64,000 nt of DNA from the NCBI GenBank assembly GCA_964006375.1, contig OZ023265.1, positions 15,607,252-15,671,251 on the forward strand, read 5' to 3'. Under the pieces are notes generated by a model. That model saw nothing but the letters and a program-made list of their open reading frames with translations. It was not told the origin of the DNA and ran no database searches. The translations under genes and the position numbers were made by a program. Within the stretch, counting starts at the first letter, position 1; the number at the start of each line of letters is the position of its first letter. The DNA is from Tillus elongatus. Lineage: Eukaryota > Arthropoda > Insecta > Coleoptera > Cleridae. Below, one piece after another: positions 46,648-60,935 of this stretch.

Positions 46648-48299
46648 TGAACTGGACTGACTTAAGCACAAGAGCGGTGTTTAAGTAGAACATTGAGATC
46701 TCAGAGGTCCAAAGAAGCTAAGAAGAGGAGATCTGTGGTAGAACTGAACTGACTTAAGCACACGAGCGGTGTTTAAGTAAAATATTGGGATCTCAGGGGT
46801 CCCAAAAAGCTAAGAAGAGGAAATCTGCGGTGAAACTGAACTGACTTAAGCACACGAGCGTTGTTTAAGTAGAATTTGGGACATCAGGGGTCCCACGAAG
46901 CTAAGAAGAGAAGATTTGTGGTAGAACTGAACTGACTTAAGCACATTGGCGGTGTTTAAGTAGAAGATTGGGATCTCAGGTGTCCCAAGAAGCTAAGAAG
47001 AGAAGATTTGTGGTAAAACTGAACTGACTTAAGCACACGAGCATTATTTAAGTAGAAGATTGGGATCTCAGAGGTCCCAAGAAGCTAAGAAGAGAAGATC
47101 TGTTGTAGAACTACACTGAATTAAGACCACGAGCGGTGTTTAAGTAGATGATTGGGATCTTAGAGGTCCCAAGAAGCTAAAAACGGGATATTTGTGGTAG
47201 AATTGAACTGACTTAAGCACACTAACGGTGTTTGTGTGGAAGATTGGGATCTCAGGGGTCCCAAGAAGCTAAGAAGAGAAGATCTGTGGTAGAACTGAAC
47301 TGACTTAAGCACACGAGCGGTGTTTAAGTAGATGATTGGGATGAGGGGTCACAAGAAGCTAAGAAGAGGAAATTTGTTGTAGAACTGAACTGACTTACGC
47401 ACACAGGCGGTGTTTAAGTAGAAAATTGGGATCTCAGGGGTCCCAAGAAGCTAAGAAGAGGAGATCTGTGGTAGAGCTGAACTGACTTAAGCACACGAGC
47501 ATAGGTTAAGTAGAAGATTGGGATCTCAGAGGTCCCAAGAAGCTAAGAAGAGGAGCTCTGTTGTAGAACTAAACTGACTTAAGCACACGAGCAGTGCTTA
47601 AGTAGAATATTGGGATATCAGGGGTCCCAAGAAGCTAAAAAGAGGATATTTGTGGTAGAACTGAACTGACTCAAGCACACGAGCGGTGTTTAAGTGGAAT
47701 ATTCGGATCTCAAAGTCCCAAAAAGCTCAGAAGAGGAGATCTGTTGTAGAATTAAACTGACTTAAGAACACGAGCGGTGCTTAAGTAGAATATTGGGATA
47801 TCAGGGTTCCCAAGAAGCTAAGAAGAGGAGATTTGTGATAGAACTGAACTCACTTAAGCACACGAGCGGTGTTTAAGTGGAAGATTGAGATCTCAGGGGT
47901 CCCAAAAAGCTAAGATGTGGAGATCTGTGGTATAACTGAACTGACTTAAGCACACGAGCGGTGTTTAAGTGGAAGATTGAGATCTCAGGGGTCCCAAGAA
48001 GCTAAAAAGAGGAGATTTGTGGTATAACTGAACTGATTGAAGCACACGAGTGATGTCTAAGTGGAATATTGGGATCTCAGAGTCCCAAGGAGCTAAGAAG
48101 AGGAGATCTATGGTAGAACTGAAGTGACTTAAGCACACGAGCGGTGTTTAAGTAGAAGATTGGGAGCCCAGAGGTCCAAAGAAGCTAAGAAGAGAAGATC
48201 TGTGGTAGAACTGAACTGACTTAAGCACACGAGCGGTGTTTAAGTAGAAGATTGGGAGCTCAGAGGTCTAAAGAAGCTAAGAAGGGGAGATCTGTGGTG
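46648..48299 (+). repeat. 92-bp satellite, 18 monomers
   Basis: I located the CTTAAG landmark (or variants) 18 times from 46661 to 48220, spaced 90-92 bp (mean 91.7). Each monomer has two inverted-repeat segments: ACTTAAGCAC...GTGTTTAAGT (7-bp loop) and TTGGGATC...GGTCCCAA. The length is not a multiple of three and frames do not stay open, so it is non-coding. The first and last copies are bounded by unrelated DNA and a (CA)n(TA)n tract. Confidence 0.95.
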
Positions 48300-48317
48300 A
48301 CAGATATACGGTGTGAT

Positions 48318-48405
<88 letters not shown>

Positions 48406-48535
48406 ATTTAAATTGAAACTGGCCCTGGATACGGGTTATAAAAGGCTTAATTCGCGCTAATTCCAATAATTTTTTTCAAAATTCAAAAGTTGGAATCTCC
48501 TCATTAGTGAATTTTTTTTTAAAAGATTTACTAAA
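48318..48535 (+). repeat. (CA)n(TA)n and TA-core right arm
   Basis: The tract 48318-48403 is followed by AAACTGGCCCTGGATACGG and the terminal palindrome near 48505-48530. Confidence 0.8.
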
Positions 48536-49733
48536 ACGGATAACAATCCGAGTATTTGATTTAAAATTAAAACTGTAATTGTCCATAGGGATGCTATTTA
48601 CGGTTGGCATGGTATAAATGCCGCTGAAACACGTAGCAAATGCTTTTAACAAGTTTAAATGTTTTTTGCCTAACCAAAAGTTATAATCAAAGTTTTATAA
48701 AATTCGCTTTCATAACAAACTTGCTGCATCAAGATTTTTTTAACTTTTTTAGAGGTAATGAGAAAGCAACAAGAAACATTTTTATTTGCAGAAATAAAAA
48801 AATGTTTACGATCAATTTGCATCGTAAAACCAACAAAAAATAAAATTTGGGATTATCCCGCATTTAAAAAATAAGCTTAAAAGCTGAATATACAAAAAGT
48901 AACGCAGACTCAGCCATATAACCCACTTAGGATATCCAACAATATATGGATCTCTAAGTTTCAAAAGAGAAATGGAAAACGAGGAAAAGATAATTAAAAT
49001 AAGAACTAAATTTAAAGGAATTATGCAAAGACCGACGAAACTTGTGATATTTGAATAAACATTTTATATAAGACTTGCAAATTTTAAGAAAGTCTCTCTT
49101 ACTCAGCAGACCCCTATTAAGTTCTAAACACATCCCAGCCTTAAAAGGAGGCAGGAGAAGAAGTTATTTCCGGGTTTTGAGAAGTTCTTAAACGTCACGT
49201 CCGGTGTTCCTGTGCGACTCTGTTAACTAAGACATCTTAGTCGTGTTCTTAATAAACCAAGCAATGAATAATATATACTGTATTCTCTAGTACAATGAGA
49301 CGGTGCAAAAGAGTTCGCTTAATTTATCTTTTAAAACTTTGATAACGGCGCACAAGTTGAGTCTTGGATATAGCGTAACTTCAAAATGGGAAGTGTGTTG
49401 CCCTTGCTTTCATAATGCTTCGCTGGAATTATTTTGTCGCTATAGTAATTTGTTCCTTGTATCGGAGCGTGCTTAAAAATACATTAAGGAGGAAATGTTT
49501 TTTTACATCTACGGCGATAGTCTAGTAAAGCAGTCGCGAGGACGCTTATGACACAACGTATTTAAAACTCAGTGGTAAGAATCATTTTTGATGAATTTTC
49601 ATTAAGAAGATTAACTAATAGGGGGGAAACGATGGGGAGACATTCGGATGTTTTTTTAAATGATTGATAATTAGAGTCCTAGAACCCAGAACCAAAATGT
49701 TTTGGGCTTTTTAGATGTTTTTATATAACACAC

Positions 49734-49736
<3 letters not shown>
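48536..49736. other. Unclassified, with scattered TA-core pieces
   Basis: An inverted AACTTGCTGCATCAAGA end motif is at ~48718. No coding frame with a domain. Confidence 0.4.

Positions 49737-49802
<66 letters not shown>
49737..49802. repeat. (TA)n, left part of the LTR-element target
   Basis: TA tract interrupted by the LTR element and resumed at 51253. Confidence 0.9.
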
Positions 49803-49807
<5 letters not shown>

Positions 49808-50136
49808 AGTTAGAACGAAACCCTTTGGCCTAGTCAACCCCAAGCAGCCGTTAGACGAAAAGTGCAACATCAGCATATCAAGTTACTTCGCATGTGATAG
49901 TGTTTCTCCACAGCACGGAGTGTGTGATCTTGCAAGAGACGTTATAATCATTATTACGGAAACATTAGACGTGTTCACTGTAATATTCACTCGCTCCCGT
50001 AATTTATACAACACTTGTAAAATTCAGAGCATTTATATTATTATAAGTAATTAGTTATTGAATGTAGTTTGCCTGTCTGTTTATATCTTAAATAAAACAT
50101 TTTTTAAAAGATTCCAATAAAATTGGAATACGTTAT
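49803..50136 (+). repeat. 5' LTR
   Basis: Starts AGTTAAGTTAGAACG and ends AATACGTTAT. Contains AATAAA near 50090. Confidence 0.9.
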
Positions 50137-50152
50137 TGGCGCTGCGAACAGG
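50137..50152 (+). promoter_or_regulatory. Primer-binding-site-like sequence
   Basis: TGGCGCTGCGAACAGG immediately follows the LTR, as tRNA primer sites do in Gypsy elements. The tRNA cannot be named with certainty from memory. Confidence 0.65.
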
Positions 50153-50460
50153 ATACCAGACGGCCTTAATTAACACATAAAAGTTCAATTTAAGCGTCGG
50201 ATTGTTTCAACAATTTGCTGGTATACGAAGAACCTCACTTATTCGCATCACAAGTGGTCCAGAAGTAAGAAGACTGGTACAGACAGTATGCTGAAATCCC
50301 TGTAAGTACTCCTTCCTTAATTTTTGATTGATTTACTTGTGTCCTTTGTAATATTACTATTTAAGAAATTTTAACAGTCAGTCAAACACATATATTTTAT
50401 TTTTAGCTTCGCTAATTGAATAATCATTATTTAAAGTGATCAATTCAATTTTCATACTCA

Positions 50461-50949
50461 GTGCAGCTCTACAATGGCAACGTCCTGGCAATAACCAATC
50501 AACCTCAAGAGTTCACAGAACAGCGCCCACAAAGTTTGAAAAGACATCGTTTAGAAGAAACCAACGTGCTAACTGCCGTAGCCGAATGCAGAATAATAAT
50601 CAATGGAAATACCTATGAAGACACCCATCAAAATATAACCTGGGAACAAGAAACATTGATTCCCCTCGATAAATCAATAGCGACGATCCAATATAGACCA
50701 ATACATCTCAAGGACAACGTCAAGCTAAAACAACATCTTCAGAAGATTCACTCTACCCGTATACACCCACTGATACACAGCACCCATATAGGAATAACCA
50801 TCTTTATTATTTTGTTTCTTGTGATAATAGCAATAATAGGTTACAGAAGAAGAAGCAGTTTACCAAAAATCAAACATAATCGAAAGAACGAGGGCGTTCT
50901 TGTATCTGATGATGGAGGAGTTAAGTTAGAACGAAACCCTTTGGCCTAG
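50461..50949 (+). pseudogene. C-terminal env fragment of the LTR element
   Basis: A 162-codon frame without its N-terminal part. It encodes an ectodomain end, a hydrophobic membrane segment at residues ~110-128, then RRR and a short basic cytoplasmic tail. The frame runs ~30 bp into the 3' LTR. Layout and context fit the membrane-proximal end of an insect errantivirus envelope protein. The signal peptide, cleavage site and fusion region are not present. A TACTCAG acceptor-like site at its start is compatible with the spliced env mRNA known for these elements. Confidence 0.75.
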
Positions 50950-51249
50950 TCGACCCCAAGCAGCCGTTAGACGAAAAGTGCAACATCAGCATATCAAGTT
51001 ACTTCGCATGTGATAGTGTTTCTACACAGCACGGAGTGTGTGATCTTGCAAGAGACGTTATAATCATTATTACGGAAACATTAGACGTGTTCACTGTAAT
51101 CTTCATTCGCTCCCGTAATTTATACAACACTTGTAAAATTCAGAGCATTTATATTATTATAAGTAATTAGTTATTGATGGTAGTTTGCCTGTCTGTTTAT
51201 ATCTTAAATAAAACCTTTTTTAAAAGATTCCAATAAAATTGGAATACGT

Positions 51250-51252
<3 letters not shown>
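50919..51252 (+). repeat. 3' LTR
   Basis: Same length as the 5' LTR. Differences were seen near GTCGACC, TTTCTACAC, TAATCTTCATT and TTGATGGT. Confidence 0.9.

Positions 51253-51341
<89 letters not shown>
51253..51341. repeat. (TA)n, right part of the LTR-element target
   Basis: Continues the tract interrupted at 49803. Confidence 0.9.
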
Positions 51342-51343
<2 letters not shown>

Positions 51344-52809
51344 CTATAGATAGCAAATATGCCAGAAAAATAGAAACATTTTATTGTGGAGAAAAAGAGC
51401 CATGTACATTAAATTTATACAGCCTGATATTTAAATGCCCTGTATATTTAATAGTGTTGAATATTATGGTTAAATAAGAAATATCAGAATTAAGATAATA
51501 CAGAACAATGCTTTCTTTTTTACGTATAGGGGTTTGTTTGACTGTTAAATATCTGTACAATATAAAGAACACAGAACAATACCTTATTATTTATAGCGTT
51601 TTGTTAGAAGATAATTTTTATTTCACCCCAGTAAATAGGTAGAGGTAAGCTAAATACAGTCACCGTAGATTTCAGTTAAAAATAATTTTTGTCAGTAATT
51701 TATAAGTTCTAAGAACGGAAACACACCGTGTTTGATCAGCAGTGAAACGCGGGGACGTTTTTTTTTATGCTATCAGTGTAGCAAACAAGAAGATTAACAA
51801 TGGAAAATGCAAGGCTGTTGAACCTTATTGTGCACAGCTGCAACTAGAAGGAGATATTTTTTTCAGAAAGGTGCGAACATTTAAGCAAAACGGCGGCAGT
51901 GCGCGACCACTCGAGAATAATCTGCGGCAATGTGCGTTAGAACATTTCGGTAATCAACTTTCAGCACGTCAATATTCAGTAATAAATTTTCAGCGAGTCA
52001 ATATTCAGCATTGAGATTTCAACAATTCAATTTTCAGCATTCCGCATTAAAAGTCGGTGACAAGACTGCGAAAAGTGCGTTCGTAGTATAACATTTCGCT
52101 TAAAATCTGCCGATGCAATAAAAGATTTTAGTGCAAAAACCGGGAAAGTAAAAGTGTAACTGGCACTCGGTTTTCAACACCGTCTTAATATAAGATGGCA
52201 AGCAATCAGCAATAACAGTTAAGGTAGAAGAAAATTATCCACACGAAAGGGCTATCCAAAAATGAGCCCCATATTGATTGATTGCTCCAAAAAATGATTT
52301 TGGTGGCAATTATAAAATCCAAATCGGTGACCCAATGGCAGACAATATAAGACATCCAAAGGAAGAACCAATTAGACCCTAACCAGTAACTGTATCTTGT
52401 GAATATTATGACAAGAAAGTGCAGACTGTTTTATATGATGTTTAGTTATAACAATTTCAGTCATATAGGTGAATTTATGTATGCTTAGAACATTAAGGGG
52501 GGAACATGCTGATAAAGGCCGAATTCATAGAGCATAATTTATTTAATTCATTGTTTAAATAAGATGTTAATTTATGTGATTAGAGCATAATTTATTTAAT
52601 TCATTGTTTAAATAAGATGTTGATTTATGTGATTTATTAACGACGGTCAATATTGTTTTGATACAGCTACGTTCCAGTTTTTTCTGAAACTTTTTAAGTT
52701 TATTTTCGGAAAGTGTTTGTACTTCGTAAAACAACAAAGCTCTTTTAATGAATTGTGGTACATTGTTACTACTATATATGTTGTACTGTCAACCAAATGT
52801 CCTTTTAAA

Positions 52810-52813
<4 letters not shown>
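51342..52813. other. Unclassified DNA
   Basis: A 90-codon frame from GTG 51742 has no recognised domain. The area 51730-52150 might be a retroelement leader but no LTR was found. Confidence 0.35.
52528..52633 (+). repeat. 53-bp direct duplication
   Basis: TAGAGCATAATTTATTTAAT begins at 52528 and 52581. The copies are nearly identical (one A/G difference seen). Confidence 0.9.

Positions 52814-52891
<78 letters not shown>
52814..52891. repeat. (TA)n
   Basis: No TA-core arms. The right flank GGAAACCAGATCCACTAA resembles GGAAACCAGGTCCATTAG at ~45283. Confidence 0.9.
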
Positions 52892-52895
<4 letters not shown>

Positions 52896-53518
52896 CTGGA
52901 AACCAGATCCACTAAACATTACACATTAACATACACCATTAGAGCCATAAAAACATACGATGAGATAATCCATAACAGCTATTTTACCAACAAAGCATTA
53001 AAGTTCAAACAGAAATGCAAAGAATTTAGTGGGAAAGTAGTAAATAAATGAATGGAACAAATATAATTCAATTCAGTCATTGATATGAGGTGTAAGATAA
53101 TTAGATTAAGTTAATATAAGAGGGTTTCAGAGGACTTAAAAGACTAAACTAGCTAAGCCCGCATTTACATTAACAAAAAATGTAGTGATTGTCAAAGTTA
53201 GATTAAGTATCGATAGTGTATGTAGACAATCGAGCTAGAACAAAATTGAAATATTTAGAATGACTGTTGTAATTAGCATTAAGGAAGTGTGCACAAAGTG
53301 ACAGTTCCACAAGAATTTGAAATTTTTGTGAAAAATGACAATTCCACAAAGGTGACAATAAAACGATGACAGCACATAAAAACGGATGTTTGTTTTGACA
53401 GAAAAAGATTGCTGTGAAAAAATGCAAGGAGAGGTTTTGACAGAAGAAAATATATTGACATGGTTTTTTTTTGAAGTTTAGAGAGCGGTGGTCATTAGCT
53501 GTTGATAAGAAGAGAAAA
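52892..53518. other. Unclassified DNA
   Basis: AT-rich, nothing recognised. Confidence 0.4.
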
Positions 53519-53835
53519 CTCTGGACGCAGCAAGTGCGTTATGGTAGTGAATTTTCATAAAACTATTTTTTAATAGCAATAATGTGTGTTTTTTTAATAA
53601 AGCAGGCATCAAATTTGGTTACCAGTATAATCTATATAGTAAAAACAATGTGCCATGTTTTATCAAAATAACTTTATTGTTTGAAAATGTACAAAAATTT
53701 CCGAAAGTTAACTTAAAGTGTTCCCGAAAAAACTCGTTTCTTGGTCAACCTTATAGGTTAATAGCAAATTGAGCTATTCAAATATTAAGCATTTGATCAA
53801 AATTCGCTACCATAACGCACTTACTGCGTCCAGAA
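53519..53835. repeat. ~315-bp repeat bounded by inverted GACGCAGCAAG ends
   Basis: TGGACGCAGCAAGTGCGTTA at the left faces TAACGCACTTACTGCGTCCA at the right. Internally related to 43018-43310 and 58925-59210. Confidence 0.8.
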
Positions 53836-54930
<1,095 letters not shown>

Positions 54931-55714
54931 GTATTGTGCTGAAGTAAAGTTAAAGAGCGGAGGTCATTAGCTGTTTATAAGAACAGGAAAAAGTATTGTT
55001 CGGAAGTAAAGTTTAGAGAGCGGGGTCCTTGGCGGTTTGTAAGACCAGCGAAAGTACCTAAAAGAAGCAAACGCCATCACTCAAGATATGGTTACGTAGA
55101 ATCCAGATGCAGATCTAAATATAAATATAAATACATATCTAGTTAAGTATACCTATTGTAAATGAGAACAAGAATAACACACAAGAGTAGTCTGGATGTA
55201 CATAGCTATCAAGGTAAAGTGAAATTGACATTTTAAATTTGAACCGTGATATTGTTTGGTTTGTTTGATTTTCCTAAGACAAGATAGTAGTTTTTGAAGT
55301 TAAACAAGAAAATTAAATTAAAATTAAATTTAGGTTGTTCATAAAAAAAGACTAATTAGTCGAATAAGTATAGACGGATCCAATAGGTAATATAAGGTAA
55401 TTTTTTTAATATTCTGTGGGTAGAAGTTTTATGTAACTTAATATATAAATGATTATTCAATAAATTATGTAAATTAAATGTAAATGACATATCAATGACT
55501 TAGTTGAATACTTAAGGTGCAAAAATTAAAAGAATATCACTACTTATAAAAAGGGCATATATTTAATTGGGAAATATTATTGTTGAACATTGTCATTAAA
55601 TCGTTTAATAAATCGTTGTAGGGGTTTGAACCGATGCTCTGAGATAGGAGAAACAGCTGGGGCAAAAAGAAACACAACAATAGATAGATATATTACACAG
55701 ACACATAAAACATT

Positions 55715-55717
<3 letters not shown>
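54931..55717. other. Unclassified DNA
   Basis: Two loose copies of GGAAAAAGTATTGTNCGGAAGTAAAGTT occur at 54945 and 54990. Otherwise nothing recognised. Confidence 0.4.

Positions 55718-55811
<94 letters not shown>
55718..55811. repeat. (TA)n
   Basis: TA tract; an inverted GCACTTGCTGCGTCCAGAC motif follows at ~55850. Confidence 0.9.
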
Positions 55812-55813
<2 letters not shown>

Positions 55814-55880
55814 CATTAAAAACATTTTGAAGTAAATTCGCTGCCATAACGCACTTGCTGCGTCCAGACTTTCCTATTTC

Positions 55881-56640
<760 letters not shown>

Positions 56641-56649
56641 CCTATATAT

Positions 56650-57053
56650 ACAGGGTGTTACGCATAAGAACCGACACAGAGCAGAGGCATGTAGGGGAAC
56701 CCAAAATATTACGATTTAACGCAACTTTCCCCTATAGTAAGCTGCAACCCTGAAAAGTTATAGGGCTTCAAAGTGGGGTTTCTAATTTGGAAAAAAATAT
56801 ATATCTCAGTTGTTCCTAAACTTAGAAGAACTAAATTTGGTACACGTTTTGAGTTTACCAACGGCAATAATCGACAGTAATGAGAATTTAATTGAAGTAT
56901 TTTAAAGGGTTGATAAGGGATGATTCACTCTTAAAATGTGACAGAATTTTTAACCCATTGGCGTATTAAAAAAGTTATTATTTCGTTTTATGGGAAATTT
57001 AATTCTAAAACTTTTGTTACTCCTATTAATTTTTAAAAAACCTTGTCGTTTTC
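56650..57053 (+). mobile_element. Transposon end TACAGGGTGTTACGC and unknown DNA
   Basis: A mariner-style opening after a TA. No transposase follows before the foldback element. Confidence 0.4.
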
Positions 57054-57322
57054 AACAAAGTTCCGAATAACTAAATTCACGTATTAGAGCTGTATTAAGT
57101 ACATTCGAAGAACCCAAATAACCACAACGCATATTTTTAAAGACCTTACGTTCGTTTCACTAACCACGTTAGCATCATCAGAGGATGAAAAATTATCATT
57201 ATGCTAACGTGGTTAGTGAAACGATGGTAAGGTCTTTAAAAATACGGGGTGTGGTGATTTGGGTTCTCCGAGTATACTTAATACAGCTCTAATACGTGTA
57301 TTTAGTTATTCGGAACTTTGTT
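57054..57322. mobile_element. Foldback element, 122-bp arms, 25-bp loop
   Basis: The arm 57054-57175 is the inverse of 57201-57322 with about a dozen differences by eye. The outer sequence is AACAAAGTTCCGAATAAC. The minus strand of the left arm carries a hammerhead-like fold, suggesting two inverted Penelope-type terminal repeats rather than a generic MITE. Confidence 0.8.
57133..57193 (-). ncRNA. Hammerhead-like ribozyme, Penelope type
   Basis: Minus strand: ATTTTT, CA, TCCT, CTGATGA, one extra U, stem II GCTAAC/GTTAGT with loop GTG, GAAAC, loop GAAC, GTA (cleavage after A), AGG, then AAAAAT. Stem I has three core-side pairs (AGG with CCT), an internal loop and six A-U pairs. Stem III is 2 bp. 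The extra nucleotide after CUGAUGA recalls Penelope-element motifs. The other arm lacks the CTGATGA core. Confidence 0.55.
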
Positions 57323-57664
57323 CCGTGTGCTATTTTCTCATCTAGTGTGAATTTCTTTATGCCACAAAACTGACGATGAGCATGGCCCTAAAGTGCAAAA
57401 CTCCACTCATTACAAAACAAAACATGTTATAATTGGATAACATTGTTATTTAACATTTCAGTCATTCGTTCGCAGACGTCCTTCTATCAAAATTGTCTTC
57501 CATGAGCTCCTGAGTTTCTATTACTTTATAAGGATGCATTTTATTTTCTTTTAATGGGAAAAGATTTTAAGGAAGTAAAAAAGTGTAAAATTAAATGTGA
57601 ATATTTCAGGTGTGTCAGGTGGGTCTGTCCCGTTGCTTTTCTCTATGATTTCCTGACCTTTTCC
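57323..57664. other. Unclassified DNA
   Basis: Nothing recognised before the LINE fragment. Confidence 0.4.
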
Positions 57665-58745
57665 ATATTAGATTAGATGAGGATCGCAGACTCATGGAAA
57701 ATTCTGTCTCTGTGGACCACCAAAAAATTTTAGACTCCAATCCAATTAATGCAGGATTCCCTCAAAGTTCAGCTTTAGCCCCTACTTTGTTTCTTCTCCA
57801 CATCAATGACCTCCTCTCTAGCACATCCAACCCAGTTCACAGTTACGCGGACGACAGCACCATCCACTCAAATATACAATATTATAAGCCTGTATCTTTA
57901 GCAGAATTAGATAAGGATCTCAGACTCATGGAGCGTTCTGTCTCTGTGCATCTCAAAAAAATATCAGACTGAGGAAGTAGAAATATTGTACAATTAATTC
58001 AACTCCACCAAATGTCAGTCTTGCTTTCTATCTCATAAGAGATACACCAGTCCTAGACCGATTACAATGACCAACCAAATTATTCAAAGTTATGAGTCCT
58101 TTTCACTTGTTGGCATTTCTTTGGATCGAAATATCAATTGGCACCAACATGTCACATCAATTGCAGACGCGGTTGCTAAGAAATTAGGTTTCCTCCTCTG
58201 GGCTCGCAAATACTTTTCACCAGCTAATCTCTATACCTTATATACTTAACATATAAGGCCAAACCTCGAATACTGCTCCCACATCCCGGGTGCCGCTGCC
58301 GCCTCTACACTCGATATCCTGGACCCCATTCAGAAGAGATATATACGTCTCATCGGTGACCCTACCCTCACTCAAAGACTGCCATCCCTTGCTCACCGAC
58401 GTGCCGTTGGTGACATCTCTCTCTCTTTTTTTATAGATATCTGCACGGGCACTGCTCAGAGGAGCTTTCTTCCATAGTTCTTTGACCTGCTGCCCCCAGG
58501 GGAACAGAGCGAATGCACTCTTTTACTATTCAGGTCACCAGACATAGAACATCTTGTTATGCCCGCTCTTATGTCCAGAGGACTTCCAAGTTGTGGAATT
58601 CCTTGCCGGCACATGTTTTTCCTTCTCCTCCGAACCTCCAAACCTTCAAGTCCAGAATTAACAAGTTGCCTCTTTTCTCCTTGTCGACACCCTCGGTACG
58701 ATAGTATTTAGGCTGTGAGCCCTCGTGGTGTGTTGTTGAAATAAT
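57665..58745 (+). mobile_element. LINE fragment, copy L3, rearranged
   Basis: Reverse transcriptase motifs PQSSALAPTLF and YADDS, then the thumb and the C-terminal tail (TFKSRINKLPL), ending in AATAATAAAAAA. The block LDEDRRLMENSVSVD, which normally follows YADDS, also occurs before the PQSSALAP motif. The copy therefore carries an internal rearrangement or a chimeric 5' end. Stops at ~57970 and 58247 and several frame changes show it is dead. Confidence 0.85.
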
Positions 58746-58749
58746 AAAA

Positions 58750-60080
58750 AATCTCGGGACGCAGCAAGTGCGTTATGGTAGCGAATTTTCTTTAAAATAT
58801 TTTTAATAGCAAATGTCTTTCTTTGATGAAAGCAGGCATCAAACTTGGTTGCCTATATAGTAGAAACAATGTACCATATTTCATTGAAATAAATTTATTG
58901 TTTGAAAAAATATAAACATTTTTCAAAAGTCTAGATGCAGCAAATCTGTTATGGAAGTGAATTTCCATAAAAATGTTTTTAGTAGCAAATGTGAGCAGGC
59001 ATTAATCTGATTACCGGTATAGCCTATGTGGTAGAAACAATGTACTATATTTTAACAAAATTACTTATGGTTTGAAAATATACGAAATTTTTCCGAAAAT
59101 AAACTTAACTGTTGGCAGGTTTCTGAAAACAGTTTTTTGAAAAACGTTTGGGAGCTAAACTGCAAATTTACCGAAAATTCGCTACCAAAACGCACTTACT
59201 GTGTCCAGTTTTTTTTCTTACAAACGCATCATATTTCGATAAAAAATGCAAAAATGCATTAACGAATTTGTTCTACGAAAATTAGTTAAACAAAAATTAT
59301 ACACCCCTACTTACTCCTGGTCCCGTAACTTCCTTGGGGAGTGTGAACAAGAAATCTTCCTTGGGGTTTGAGGATCCAGGGGGGTGGGGCCTAGGCAGGT
59401 TTCTGAAAACAGTTTTTTGAAAAGCGTTCGGGAGCTAAACTGGAAATTTACCGAAAATTTGCTACCAAAACGCACTTACTGCGTCCAGATTTTTTTCTTA
59501 CAAACGCATCATATTTCGACCAAAAATGCAAAAATGCATTAACGAATTTGTTCTATGAAATTTAGCTAAAAAAAAATTATGCACCCCTACTCATTCCTGG
59601 TCCCGTAACTTCCTTGGGGGGTGTGAACAAGAAATTTTTCTTGGGGTTTGTGGATTCAGGGGGGCCCTACGCAGGTTTCTGAAATCAGTTTTTTGAAAGG
59701 AGTTCGGGAGCTAAACTGCAAATTTACCGAAAATTCGCTACCAAAACGCACTTACTGCGTCCAGTTTTTTTTTCTTCTTACAAACGCATCATATTTCGAT
59801 AAAAAATGCAAAAATGCATTAACGAATTTCTTCTACAAAAATTAGCTAAAAAAATTATGCACCCCTACTAGCCCCTGGTCCCGTGACTTCCTTGGGGAGT
59901 GTGAACAAGATTATTTTTTTGGGGTTTATGGATCCAGGGGGGGGGGTGGCTAGGCAGGTTTCTTAAAACAGTGTTTTGAAAAGCGTTCGAGAACTAAACT
60001 GCAAATTTACCGAAAATTCGCTACCAAAACGCACTTACTGCGTCCAGATTTTTTTCTTATAAACACATCATATTTCGATA
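58750..60080. repeat. ~280-bp tandem array of end-motif units
   Basis: The landmark CTTACTGYGTCCAG occurs at 59195, 59475, 59751 and 60034 (spacing 280, 276, 283). The unit contains CTGGTCCCGTAACTTCCTTG, shared with family C. The array begins with two forward GACGCAGCAAG-type ends at 58752 and 58930. Confidence 0.88.

Positions 60081-60935
<855 letters not shown>

Larger units (their letters stand above)
49803..51252 (+). mobile_element. Errantivirus-type (Gypsy) LTR element, internally deleted
   Basis: Two 334-bp LTRs (AGTTAAGTTAG...ACGTTAT) flank only ~780 bp. A primer-binding-like TGGCGCTGCGAACAGG follows the 5' LTR. gag and pol are absent. The end of env remains. Both flanks are TA repeats, matching the TATA preference of insect errantiviruses. 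The LTRs differ at about seven positions, so insertion is fairly recent. Confidence 0.9.

Noticed and set aside
46648..48299. CRISPR-like regular repeats
   Set aside because: The repeats are contiguous 92-bp monomers with no unique spacers, in an animal genome; it is a satellite.
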